Source of the DNA: Galeruca laticollis
Lineage: Eukaryota; Arthropoda; Insecta; Coleoptera; Chrysomelidae
Assembly: GCA_963921935.1 (NCBI GenBank)
Contig: OY998175.1
Span: 288,890,246 to 288,954,245 of the forward strand
DNA length: 64,000 nucleotides
Direction of reading: 5' to 3'
The notes beneath the pieces are model-generated. The model saw nothing but the letters and a program-made list of their open reading frames with translations. It was not told where the DNA came from and did not search any database. Position 1 is the first letter of the stretch, and every line of letters begins with the position of its first letter. Of this stretch, positions 11,241-21,269 are shown one piece after another. Both the position numbers and the translations under genes were made by a program.

Positions 11241-11650
11241 TGTAGTGTTTATCTTATTTATTAAAACAGTAAACGGATGGGTACTAACGAGTTTATTTAA
11301 ACACTAAACTACTCACTAACACTTAATTTATATACACTTAACTATTCATTTACCTTTAATTTATATACACACAACCTAATTATTAATTTATATCAACAGT
11401 TTACTGTTCGCTATTTCGGTGTATTCTTGTTTATTTTTCGAGATGACTTTATCAACTAAACTAACTCTCCCTGGTCGGTCCTTTATATATATTAGTGCCT
11501 TTTTTACTAGATAATTCTAGATTGCGGCTTACACAAAATAATTGGCTCTGGCATTTTATAGATAAGACTGGCCACAAAAACAATCTCTAGATAAGATAGT
11601 CACAATTGTAAACAGTTTTAAGAAATCCCTGCGCATCTGCCATAATTTTA
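11241..11650 (-). repeat. LTR of the SAP-gag gypsy element (outer end approximate)
   Basis: In plus coordinates the LTR starts TGTAGTGTTT at 11241 and carries AT-rich sequence. It runs up to a point before the LINE fragment at 11715. The outer end is not sharply visible because no second LTR is present for comparison. Confidence 0.55.
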
Positions 11651-11714
11651 ACTTTAATACATGGCTTAGATTGAGTCGGATTCAGGGACTATACCAGTGT
11701 GCTGTTTAGTAACA

Positions 11715-12060
11715 ATATGAATAAAGGGTTTCAGGTAGACGCTATGTATATTGACTTCAGTAGGGCCTTTGATAAAATTGATCATTCAACTTTGTTGGAT
11801 AAATTTGGTGCAGTCGGTGTACGTGGCATCTACTCCGATGGTTCAAATCTCACGTAAGTAACGGATCCCAGGCAGCAGTCATAGGTAAATATGTATCACC
11901 TTTCAGTTATGTAACTTCAGGGGTACCTCAGAGATCCCACTTGGGGCCTTTATTATTTAATATCTATATCAACGATATATCTGAATGTTCCAAATTTTGT
12001 AAATACAAAAAATATGCGAATGATTTAAAAATATACTTCATAATTGGTAATGTTCTCAAC
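11715..12060 (+). pseudogene. Jockey/CR1-like LINE reverse transcriptase fragment
   Basis: Plus-strand frames give VDAMYIDFSRAFDKIDHSTL, then SGVPQRSHLGPLLFNIYIND and KKYANDLKIY. These are RT palm motifs: the D in DFSRAF, the GVPQ loop, and the YADD box altered to YAND. A frameshift lies between the first two. The fragment lacks both ends and sits between a gypsy LTR and the satellite-bearing sequence. Confidence 0.8.
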
Positions 12061-12189
12061 TGATACAAAGTGATTTGAATAGACTTGTTGCTTATTGTAC
12101 AAACTTTTCCGCCCAACCCATCTAATATGCAAGAAAAGTATTGGTTTCCCCACAGAAAAAATTGGAATTTGGAAAAAAAAATTTAGGAT

Positions 12190-12672
12190 ATTTTTAAGTT
12201 TTTCATCATGAACAACACGAAAAAGCGGTTTTTAGAAAAAAAATCCTTTGTGTATGTCGTCGTCGTCGTTGTCGTCGGTCACTTTTCGTTACATGTCTTG
12301 TTAGCACGATACATCCTCCGGAGTGCAACAAGTCACCAATTTTATGATTGCATATGTCACAGATGAACCCTATTGATTTTCAGCTCACCAGTACAACGGG
12401 TGCTATGGTACTTGAAGTACGACTTTTTTGTAATTTTTTGAGAAATTTCAGTTTGTTAGCACGATACAGCCTCTGGAGTTCAACAAGTCACCAAATGAGC
12501 TCGATATTCAGCCCACCAGAGTCAGTACAACAGGTGCTATAGTACTTTAAGTACGATATTTTTGTCATTTTGGGGAAGTTTCAGTTTGTTAGCACCATGC
12601 AGCCTCCGGAGTGTATACAAGTGACCAATTTTATGATTGAATATTGTTCAGGGCATCTTATAGATGAACTTT
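12190..12672 (+). repeat. Satellite family array S1 (plus orientation, about 3 monomers)
   Basis: Monomers start near 12301, 12456 and 12589, each with ttagcac.atacagcctccgg followed by a stretch with ccaattttatgattg, ttgattttcagctcacca and ggtgctat.gtacttgaagtac. Spacing is about 130-155 bp here. The same unit occurs in arrays at 15118-15714, 17380-19180 (both minus) and 53095-53870 (plus). Bases 12190-12300 form a flank (acacgaaaaagcggttttta) that also borders the array near 19200-19250 in reverse, so the arrays share a defined end and belong to one repeated element. Confidence 0.88.
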
Positions 12673-12673
12673 A

Positions 12674-13774
12674 TTGCCGGTTAGAACACGAGAGGTGAAA
12701 CTTGTTCCTTACTTTAGCCAATATGAAGATCTTATTTATTGCAACAACATTCCTGGACTTTTTCGTCAAATGGGAATACAATTTGTTCCAGGTGATTGGC
12801 GACTATTCATAGACAGTTCCAGTAGATGCTTGAAGTGTGTTTTGGTACACAATGGCAACCGATATGCGTCAATTCCTATCGCCCACTCAACAAAACTTAA
12901 GGAAGAATATCAAAACATCAAGTTGGTATTACAGAAACTATCCTATGAAGAACATCAGTTTTCCATTTGTGTTGATCTAAAAATGGTCAACTTCTTGCTT
13001 GGGCAGCAAGGTGGGTACACAAAATACCCTTGTTTTATCTGCTTGTGGGATAGTAGGGCAAAGCAAGATCATTGGAATATGGTTAATTGGCCAATAAGAC
13101 AGAATATGACTGTAGGAACAGCAAATGTCATAAACGAACCTTTGGTTGACCGTGAAAAAAACATTCTCCCACCGCTCCACATCAAGTTAGGATTATTGAA
13201 ACCATTTGTTAAGGCTTTGAGTAAAGATGGCGAGTGCTTCAAATACATTTGTAGATCGTTTCCTAGGCTAAGTATGGAAAAGCTAAAAGCGGGTATTTTA
13301 GATGGCCCTCAAATTCGCAAACTTATTCAGGACTCTAATTTTATAAATCACATGACGACACTTGAAGCTGCTGCTTGGTGTAGCTTTGTTATGGTAGTTA
13401 AAAATTTCTTGGGTAATCACAAAGCGGACAATTACGAGGAATTAGTGCAACAGATGTTATTAAACTTTAAAAATTTGGGTACTAATATGAGTATTAAAGT
13501 ACACTTTCTTCACAGCCACTTGGATAAATTTCCCGACAAACTTGGTAATTTCAGTGAGGAACAAGGGGAACGGTTCCACCAGGATATAATGGAGATTGAG
13601 GTGAGGTATCAGGGCAGATGGGATCATCATATGATTGCAGACTATAGTTGGAGACGTGATGTACCTGACGGTCCTCATAAAAGAAAATCCTGCAAAAGAG
13701 CTTCTTTCCTACGAATTAGATGTAATTTTTTAAATTATATTATTTCTTTGCTGTTATACCTAATCAATAAATGA
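12674..13774 (+). CDS. Conserved transposase-like protein of unknown superfamily (366 codons)
   Basis: One uninterrupted frame. It cannot begin with ATG: it opens at a TTG just after a stop at 12665 and directly after the satellite junction, so the N-terminus is truncated or in another exon. Features include FVPGDWRLFIDSSSRCLKCV (residues ~37-56), ICVDLKMVNFLLGQQGG (~98-114), KYPCFICLWDSR, LPPLHIKLGLLKPFVKAL (~162-179), LDGPQIRKLI, and HSHLDKFP with EEQGERFHQDIMEIEVRYQG near residue 300. I recall proteins of this type as recurrent and uncharacterised in arthropod genomes, but cannot name the superfamily. Spaced Asp, Glu and His residues would fit an RNase H-fold transposase; that is inference. 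The open frame suggests recent activity. Confidence 0.6.
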   Translation: MPVRTREVKLVPYFSQYEDLIYCNNIPGLFRQMGIQFVPGDWRLFIDSSSRCLKCVLVHNGNRYASIPIAHSTKLKEEYQNIKLVLQKLSYEEHQFSICVDLKMVNFLLGQQGGYTKYPCFICLWDSRAKQDHWNMVNWPIRQNMTVGTANVINEPLVDREKNILPPLHIKLGLLKPFVKALSKDGECFKYICRSFPRLSMEKLKAGILDGPQIRKLIQDSNFINHMTTLEAAAWCSFVMVVKNFLGNHKADNYEELVQQMLLNFKNLGTNMSIKVHFLHSHLDKFPDKLGNFSEEQGERFHQDIMEIEVRYQGRWDHHMIADYSWRRDVPDGPHKRKSCKRASFLRIRCNFLNYIISLLLYLINK

Positions 13775-13789
13775 ATTTTATTATTTTTT

Positions 13790-15078
13790 CGTTTCTCATT
13801 TTTTGAAACCACTTTAATATTTTTTACTAAAAATTGCTTAAAAGGGCCATTGGTCTATTAAATTGATGTTTTTATCTATCTTATCATATTTTGATAATAT
13901 ATCTCTAAAATTAGAGCCAATTCACCTAAATAGACATCAAATTCGTGATCAGCACCATGAAATTACCTAGAAATCGCCCAAATATTGTTGACAATAAAAT
14001 TAGTGTTATCAGCAAAATTCTCCCTTGCATAGGTGTCAGTCTGTAACCCTGTTGATATTGATATATTCCATGACAGATTGTTTACTTCTTGTAATAAGCT
14101 GAAAAAACTTTATCTAAATAACACAATTGCGTTTGAATTTCATAGTATTTAGTTTCAGTAGCTACAATAATCAATTTATACTGTATTAATAATATGTTAG
14201 TGAATACTGTATTTGGACTCGTTCCGTCTGTATTCCGTTCGATAAATAAATAAATAAACTCGCCAAAGAGTGATGTTTTCTATTTCAACTGAAATATTTC
14301 CGTACGATACTAAACTGTAGGCTATTAATACTGTTTTCAACCTATTATAAACTATATTTCATCCAGTAAACTCCTTATAATTGAAAGTGTACGAAGTATA
14401 TAGCAACTTAACCCAAATATTGGATACTTTTACTGAACTAACAGTCTTCGTTATTAGATAATTATCAAAATTGTAAAATGAACACCACACTTTTTATTTA
14501 ATGGAGTTTAACATTCTCAGCAAGATACTTCTATACAAACAATGCACAAAGTTTATATTTGGAATAAATTCTGCTTCTGATAATATTAGATGTTTCCTGC
14601 AAACATAAATTCTGGAACTTAACCAACAAACTTAACCGCATCTAGGAACGGATGAGCAATTTCGAAGCTCCTACAAATATTATTGCTATATTGATTCAAG
14701 AGTTTTATTCACTTTGTTACATCTCGATGTTGTCAATCACGTTTTGTTCGAAACTATTTTGTGTATAAAGTTAAAAAGAATCAAGTAAATTTGAGATAAA
14801 ACATTGTAAAAGTAAATTAAAAGTCAGTGTTTTGGCTGCCAATATTCTTAGGCACCGATATTAAAAAAAATATAGTATTCGTAATGAGTTGGGGAACATT
14901 TCAGAAGCAATGAATTTACAGCTATGGATTGATACAAATGTTTTGATTGGAATAAACGAAAATTTCACAATAGTTATCTGATGATATGTGGATTGTTTTA
15001 TGATCTCCAATCAAATGACGTCATTGATGTCCTCTAGCAAATTATTTTCGTTTACTGTCCAGATGGTGTTTGGGCATA
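13790..15078. other. AT-rich stretch with no recognisable gene
   Basis: Between the 366-codon ORF and satellite array S2. It is AT-rich with many stops on both strands. A short (AATA)n run lies near 14240-14255. I see no domain, RNA gene or clear repeat. Confidence 0.6.
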
Positions 15079-15714
15079 AAATAAACGGTTTTCAACATTG
15101 AAACTAATTTTTCCGCACTTATACACTTCGGAGGCTGTATCGTGCTAACAAACCGAAATTTCTCTAAAAATTACCAAAAATGAGGTATATCTGAAGTTAC
15201 AGGACACGTTGCACTGGCTCTGGTGAGCTAAAAACGAATAAGATTCATCTGTGAGATGCCCTGAACAATATGCAACCATAAAATTGGTCACATCTATACA
15301 CATACACTCCGGAGGCTCTATCGTGCTAACTACCCAAAATTTCTCCAAAATGTAGTACTTTTAGTACAATAGCACCCGATGTACTGACTTTGGTGAGCTG
15401 AAAATCAATGAGGTTCGTCTGTGAGGCGCCCTAAACAATATCCAATCATGAAATTGGTTACTTTTTGCAGAGGCTGTATCGCGCTAACAAACTGAAATTT
15501 CTCCAAAAATTACAAAAATATCGTACTTAAAGTACTATAGCACCTGTTGTACTTGCTCTGGTGAGCTGGAAATCAATAGGATTAATCTGTGAGACGCCCT
15601 AAATAATATCCAATCATGAAATTGCTCACTTGTAGACACTCCGGAGGTTCTATCGTGATAATAACTCAAAATATTTCCAAAAATATGGTATTTCAAGTAC
15701 AATAGCGCCAGTCA
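15079..15714 (-). repeat. Satellite family array S2 (minus orientation, about 4 monomers)
   Basis: Reverse complement of the S1 unit. The ctccggaggct...gctaac landmark recurs near 15143, 15323, 15484 and 15657, so the period is about 160-180 bp. The 5' border at 15079-15117 (aaataaacggttttcaacat, then tttttccgcac) recurs next to S3 at 17319-17357 and in reverse next to S4 at 53853-53890. It is therefore the other defined end of the element. The array stops where LINE ORF1 sequence starts at 15716. Confidence 0.88.
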
Positions 15715-15715
15715 A

Positions 15716-16150
15716 CTACGAGACACTCTCCTGATTTACACAGGTGACCTGTAACCATCCAGGCCGTGAGGTACAGCTCTGGAACTGTACTTGTGGACTA
15801 CCTTCAGGTATATCCTCTACAGCGGCCATAATGGCGTACTGAAGGGATTCCATCTGTTTGGTCATGATCAAGGCTGTCGGATGTTCAAGATTTAAAATTC
15901 CCACCTTGATACCGGATACACCCTGCCCATAAGAGGGCTTTTGTAAGTCAGTTTCACCTGACGTTTTCATTGATTCAGCCGAGCAATGCTTCTTTGCCTC
16001 TTGTTCGGGTGAGTCATCGTTAGAGCGTAAGCGCTTGCTGGTACCAGCCACAGAGGAAGAATGTTTCCTCTCTTGCGGTTGATCCCGCTGCCGCTGCTCT
16101 TGACTTTGACGCAAGACGGATTTGTAAGGAACCCCACTCTTGAGGAGACA
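15716..16150 (-). pseudogene. LINE ORF1 fragment with DUF4780-like domain
   Basis: Minus-strand frame of about 132 codons. It has a charged start (QSQEQRQRDQPQERKHSS), then GIKVGILNLEHPTALIMTKQ, ILIPEGSPQ-type sequence and RPGWLQVTCVNQES. The pattern of a hydrophobic strand, a helix, PEG and a GWL...NQES ending resembles the RNA-binding domain DUF4780 found in ORF1 of insect LINEs. It is cut off at 15714 by the satellite array. At about 16150 it joins the pogo transposase N-terminus, so it is an insertion in that gene or the product of a rearrangement. Confidence 0.55.
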
Positions 16151-16420
16151 ACTAACTGAAAAACCAAACTGCGAAATTCATTCAAAGTAAAACGAAATAA
16201 TCGCGATTCCATAGAAAAAATTTGTTGCACCAACTCTTCTTCTTGTTCAGAAAAGAAAACCTGTCTGTGATGTCCTTTTGCTGCATCTAATCGTTCGAGA
16301 AACCCATTATTATCCTTTTTTACTCGGGCTTCAATAGTTGTCCGATGTACACAAAATTGTTTCGAAGCCATTATTCCTTCGAGAACCTCTTCCACCGCCT
16401 GGCGCATACTTTCCTCACTT
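16150..16420 (-). pseudogene. Pogo/Tigger-type transposase N-terminus (element 2)
   Basis: The minus-strand start (MRQAVEEVLEGIMASKQFCV, then RTTIEARVK) is the pipsqueak-type helix-turn-helix of pogo transposases. It is followed by VFFSEQEEELVQQIFSMESR and FRFTLNEFRSLVFQL, the start of the CENP-B-like second DNA-binding domain. The DDE core is absent; the frame changes to LINE ORF1 near 16150. A candidate terminal inverted repeat lies upstream near 16850-16906. Element 2 differs from the pogo elements at 31926-44679 and 59215-62209. Confidence 0.75.
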
Positions 16421-16844
16421 CAAGACTGCCGATCGGTTGTTCTTTTATACTTTCCTATATTGTAACAGGCCTGTGAAGGAATAAAATTAAAAATCCTCTA
16501 TGTATCTATACCATTTTTGGTTGGACTAAAACATGATAGTATCCAGTTCCATTCGACCGCTTGGTATCCCATTTGGCCCGACTGCACGTTTAAAAATGTT
16601 TTGTTAAAATGTTTATGAAGAAAACTAGTTATCATATTTACAATTTCAACAACATATAGTTGAATATTTACAGAACCTTGAAAAATACTAACTGTTATTA
16701 ATTTTGCTTGTTTAAACTAAAAAACTCCTGATTAACTGCCACTTACCACAAATCACAAATTAAGCGGAAGAATCGCCTACTATATTTAAACAAACGTTAC
16801 TTTTACCGAATTACACCCCTAGTTGCCAGATGGCGTTGCTAGTT

Positions 16845-16908
16845 TTTGAATATTGGCTGCTATCCCGTTTTATCCGACTATCCTGTTTTGTCCAACTCTC
16901 CCCTAACT
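16845..16908. repeat. Candidate pogo element 2 terminal repeat
   Basis: Read inward on the minus strand, it starts TTAGGGGAGAGTTGGACAAA and contains repeated GGATA/GGGATA blocks, followed by TA at the outer side. Terminal GGGG plus a TA target is usual for pogo elements. The partner end was not found, so this is tentative. Confidence 0.4.
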
Positions 16909-17079
16909 AAATAGCCAATTTGATTATAAGCATTAATAATAAGACAGATCGGAACTTCTTAAAAAATTGAGCATTACAAGAATCACATACAGGATGAGAT
17001 TTAGAATGATCCATACACACAACTTTATTATTTCATTTGAAGTATTTTTTTCTGGATTCTCTACATTTCTTTCTTGGAC

Positions 17080-17290
17080 AAAGGATGTCAAATCCTATAA
17101 ACATTACCAATGTATATATACCGATGCAAAATACTCCAAAGCCGGTGTTGGAATAGCATATACTACGAAGAATATCCAAATCAAATTTAGACTTACCGAA
17201 TCATCCCACTGGCTTTTATAAGGAATTCTTCAACTGCCATAAAGTCTTTAAAACAAATATATAATAGCCACCCGACTCTTATACAAATAA
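17080..17290 (+). pseudogene. RNase H fragment of an I-like LINE
   Basis: The plus-strand frame reads YQCIYTDAKYSKAGVGIAYT and IKFRLTESS, matching the first strand and Asp of RNase H (YTDASK..GVG.A) and the following FRL strand. The frame then meets a stop at 17219. It is about 70 residues, with no RT beside it. It is not the same copy as the LINE at 1-3620. Confidence 0.6.
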
Positions 17291-17318
17291 AATCTGAACT
17301 AAACCCCCTTCAACAAAA

Positions 17319-19250
17319 AATAAACGGGTTTAAAGATTAAAACTAACTTTTCCGCATCTGTGGCCCTAAATAATATTCTATCATAAAATTTTAACTTGTA
17401 TACATTTCGTGGATGTATGTAACAAACCGGAATTTGTCCAAAAATGTAGTATATCTGGATTTATAGGACCCGCTGTATTTACTCAAGCCAGCTGAAAATC
17501 AAGAAGATACATCTGTGAGACACCTTGAACAATAATCAATCATAAAATTGGTCACTTGTTAACACTTTAGAGGTTGTTGTAACGCGAAAAATTCGCCGAG
17601 CCGTTGTAAATTTAATTTGGCTAACCTGTCGACTGAGAGAAGTCACAGCGCTGTCGGAACCGAGTTAAAAATTTCAGTCCTCCATTTGCCGTCAAGGTGT
17701 GAACACACATCTGAACAAAAGATATTTGCATGTGCTCTGGGAGCCATAACGCTATTTCACGGAAAGCCTGATAAATTTTACATAGGGGAAGAAAATATCG
17801 CTCGATTTAACTAATCGAAGGTCTGACCCAATAATATACTGGACCAGGGGGTGCCGATGACCGAAGGATTCCAGTAGAATTGATGGATTTAAGAAAACAC
17901 GTGGAAAATTCCCGTAGACGGCGTTAGCTGGTAGGATTCAATAAAAGGGGGGTTTTAGTATATGGACATAAAAACGCTGATTGGAATTTAATGGGTCGGT
18001 GAGACCAGTTCCAGGAGGCCTGGATTAATCTGGAGGAATTTCAGTTCCTGTTCTGGTGCCGGGAAAGGAAAGGTTACAGTTTTCCTTTCTTATTTCTTTA
18101 AACTCAGTAGTAAATTCACATCTATGCTTCACAAATTACCGTTTTTTTTATATTAAGTTTTATTTATTTTTTTTCCTTACTTGAATTTTGTATTTAAAAT
18201 ATTTTGAAATCTTGCGCATAGATTAAGATACGCTGGAACACTTGGTACGTACCTAGTATAGCGGTATTTAGTAGTTTTTTTTGCCTATTTCTAATGGTTT
18301 CTTGTATATAATTTCGCGCCGTATATAATTTTGAGCTGTATATTCTCCAGCAACGCTAAACTCGTTGTAATTTAAATTTCTGGCTTATGCAACCATTATA
18401 TTGGTATAAATTGCGGAAGTGTGAACCCTTGTAACTGTACATTGGTGTTTTTTGGACATATATATAATATATTATCGTTGTAATTTTTGGAATTTTGTAC
18501 ATGAACAATTTGATCGATTCTCTAGAATCTTTGCTTTGAGACATCGGTGTAGTTTGGGGCCCTCAGCTCTACTGCACCCTGAGATTACAGCCTTCAGCTG
18601 AGCTCAGACGTTATTTATAATATTTTTCTTTTGGTAATGATATTGTATCATATATTTTGAAAAGAGACCTTTGGTCCACCAAGATTAATTAAAATTTCAA
18701 TCAGGGTGTATTTGCTGACTTTTATTTATTTATGATAATTTACCTATCAGTTTAACCTTTGGAGTGTGTAGTGAGTGTTGTTAACCCACTGAGGAGTTGT
18801 GGGCTAACTTAGGAAGTCTTGGGTGCTTGCCAAAACTTCTCTGGCGCCCTTTATGTATACTCAATAATTTTTTTGAAGAATCCACCCCTTCTTCGACTCG
18901 AAGCTAGTCGACTGGCGAGCACGGGTTGTACCACGTGAGACAACCCGCATACCTATAACGAGCACTGTGAGGGTTTGTAGGTTTTCCTCGTTCCTTCCTA
19001 ACAAACTGAAAATTCTCCAAAATTGACCATAATTTCGTACTTCAAGTACCATAGAACCCGTTGTACTGACTCTGGTGACCTGAAAATCAATAGGGTTCAT
19101 CTGTGAGATGTTCTGAATAATATTCAATCATAAAGTTGGTGACTGGTTGCACTCCAGATGCTGTATGCTAACAAGACATATTACAAAAATTGGTCAATGA
19201 CAACGATATACTCACAGGATTGTTTTTCTTAAAACCCCTTTTCGTGTTTT
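17319..19250 (-). repeat. Satellite family array S3, split by an LTR insertion
   Basis: The shared border (aaataaacgggtttaaag...cttttccgcatc) is at 17319-17362. Minus-orientation monomers follow to 17577 and resume at about 18995-19180. The far flank at 19180-19250 (aacaagacat, then ccccttttcgtgttttt) is the reverse complement of the flank left of S1. So this copy has both ends of the repeat element, with an LTR and about 150 bp of leader inserted in the middle of a monomer. Confidence 0.8.
17578..18838 (+). repeat. Isolated gypsy-type LTR followed by primer binding site
   Basis: A ~1.25-kb stretch beginning TGTAACGCG at 17578, unlike the surrounding satellite. It ends shortly before TGGCGCCC at 18842, which looks like the start of a Lys-type primer binding site. 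About 150 bp of possible leader follows before the satellite resumes at about 18995. There is no gag, pol or 3' LTR. The short frame at 17617-17814 is probably chance. Ends are approximate because no second copy is present. Confidence 0.5.
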
Positions 19251-19300
19251 TCTCGCTGAAAAACGAAAAAAGAGCTCCAAAAAATTCAAAATTGCAACAT

Positions 19301-19417
19301 GTATGTATTCAAGGTTTTTTAGTTTTTGTTCTTGCTTCTTAATTTTCTTGTACTTCATTGTGCCGATACAACAAATTGAAGAAGCAAGAACAAAAACTAA
19401 AAATGTTGAATACATAC
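19301..19417. repeat. Inverted repeat, 45-bp arms with 27-base loop
   Basis: Arms 19301-19345 and 19373-19417 are reverse complements with about four differences, sharing gaagcaagaacaaaaacta. The spacer is 27 bases. It lies immediately 5' of the Penelope fragment. It could be a snap-back product of an aborted retrotransposition or part of a nonautonomous element. Confidence 0.85.
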
Positions 19418-19965
19418 GACATAAAATTCAATCCTCTAAACATCAAGAATCTGTGAGTACTTACATACCGACACACTTTTTACTACGATTTGAAAACCTT
19501 TCAGCCACTAACTTCGCAAAAAGTGGAATAGAATTTTTAAATAAAGGCTTAAAGTACATAATAACACCAAAATTTACTAATGATATTAAACAAATATTAG
19601 CCACAGAATTAGAAATAGCTGTAAAATCCAACTCAATTAATTTTCTTTATGAAAAATCACAAATTGCCTATTTAATGAAAAATATTAAACCCTCAAATGC
19701 TAAACGTCAAATGAAAAATCACATTTCAGCTTTAAATTCAATGAGAAAGAAAATAGAAGTGTCATACTGAAAAATGAACATTATAAATCCAGAGTAAATA
19801 ACATTATAGAATCTAGTGACGCCCATATTCTAACAGCAGACCCAATAACAATGTTTCCTAATAATGTGAAAAATTGTTAATAGTTCAAACTATCTTTTAA
19901 ATGATTATGAAAAGAAGTGCATCATAAATAAAAGTCCTCAATCTCCACAATTAGATGGAATAGTC
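19418..19965 (+). pseudogene. Penelope-like element, N-terminal fragment
   Basis: The plus-strand frame up to 19770 includes LRFENLSATNFAKSGIEFLN and KGLKYIITPKFTNDI, the N-terminal signature of Penelope-like RTs (NLS.t.ls..e...LnkGLkf). After a stop at 19768, further pieces in other frames read ESSDAHILTADPITMFPNN and KSPQSPQLDG, the region that leads to the RT core. The RT palm is absent. A related N-terminal fragment is at 63400-64000 and the complementary C-terminal half is at 50881-52260. Confidence 0.7.
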
Positions 19966-19969
19966 AATT

Positions 19970-21150
19970 GGAGTGTTCCTTTTTTATTTGAAATTTTTAT
20001 TTTGTTTTCCCTTTTTATTGTTGGTGGTGGTATGTGTTTGTGTAATTATATATTATGTTGCTCCGGTTAATGATAATTTAAATGAGACTTTTATTTACTT
20101 TCATCAATTATTTATTATATTTTCAATGCTCGGTCGGTGTCGCAAAAAAATAACACTTATCTTCAGTTGGGATCAGATTGACTCATGGGAAAGCAACCAA
20201 CATTACTACCGTGTAGCTAGATCTTTTTTGTGAACTATTTGTGATAAAAAATTTTTTAATAATGAATATTTTCTTAATATTCAATTATAATTCAATAACA
20301 AATATTAAAATGGCACAAGAATAATAAGATGTAATGTTCTGTGATAATGGACATTGTTTCGGTTATCCTAGCAACAACGCAAAAATTAGAAATTCGCAGT
20401 TCTATACTTGATGTGTTATGACTGTAAAGACAACTAATAATGTACTTTGCAATTAGGTTATGGTAGATATCAATAATGACTCGATGAAATTTTTAATATG
20501 ATTCCTACTGGATATTTCTTGTTATTATGGGAAATCTACATAAAGGTGAATAGAATTAATATTATTTATACAATCTATGATTATACTTATCTAATACTTT
20601 TTATCGATTAAAGTAAACACACACTTTTCTGTGGAGTTTAGGTTCTGGATTTCTACTCTGGTACACTGCTATCGGATGACATGTACTTCTAGGATAATCA
20701 ATAGTCGAAGAAATTAATAGCCAAATTATTAAATAAACACTGGTTTCTCAGGAACTTTGGGGATATCCTGGATATATTTTTCCCATTTAAGATCAGTATA
20801 GATGTGCAATGATATGAAAAACCAATAAAACTATATCTGCTGGTATTTAATTTGTCTGTTTATTGACTACTTCATATAGTCCGTCTTTTTAGTGTCGTCT
20901 AATTTCTAACTGTTCAAGAAAATCCAGTTCTTGTTTCTTATCACAAACATGTAGTACTTTTAGTTCGGTGTTAGGTGTTTATACCTTTTCATATTTTATA
21001 TATTTTAAGTTTATATTATACATGTATGTGAATAAAAAGTATTGTTAAATTAGTTTATTATTTTGATTTATTATATGTATCAAGTATATTACTGTATAAT
21101 AAAATGTTTGTTTATTCAATTGTTTTTTTTTATTTTGACTTAATTTAGCT
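19970..21150. other. AT-rich stretch with no recognisable gene
   Basis: The short frame at 19973-20233 is hydrophobic and lacks any domain; it looks like chance. The rest is AT-rich without a visible repeat or RNA gene. A run of T near 21121 precedes the RTE element's 3' end. Confidence 0.5.
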
Positions 21151-21269
21151 CAGTTTTCTTAACACACGTGACGTTATCAACTGACTGAGCAAGAGCGTTC
21201 CAGGAGTTCCGTCTTCTTCCCACTGATCTCTTTCCTTGTACTTTTCCTTCAATGATCAGTCTCAAGAAA

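Larger units (their letters stand above)
8638..11700 (-). mobile_element. Ty3/gypsy retrotransposon with SAP-domain gag and large pol deletion
   Basis: Minus-strand order: LTR end, primer binding site at 11224-11240, gag with an N-terminal SAP motif, capsid, two zinc knuckles, then directly the end of RNase H and the integrase. Protease, RT and most of RNase H are absent, so a large internal deletion has joined gag to integrase. The LTR begins in plus coordinates at 11241 (TGTAGTGTTT) and continues to roughly 11650. No matching 3' LTR was seen below 8638, where the element ends in decayed integrase sequence. Confidence 0.85.
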
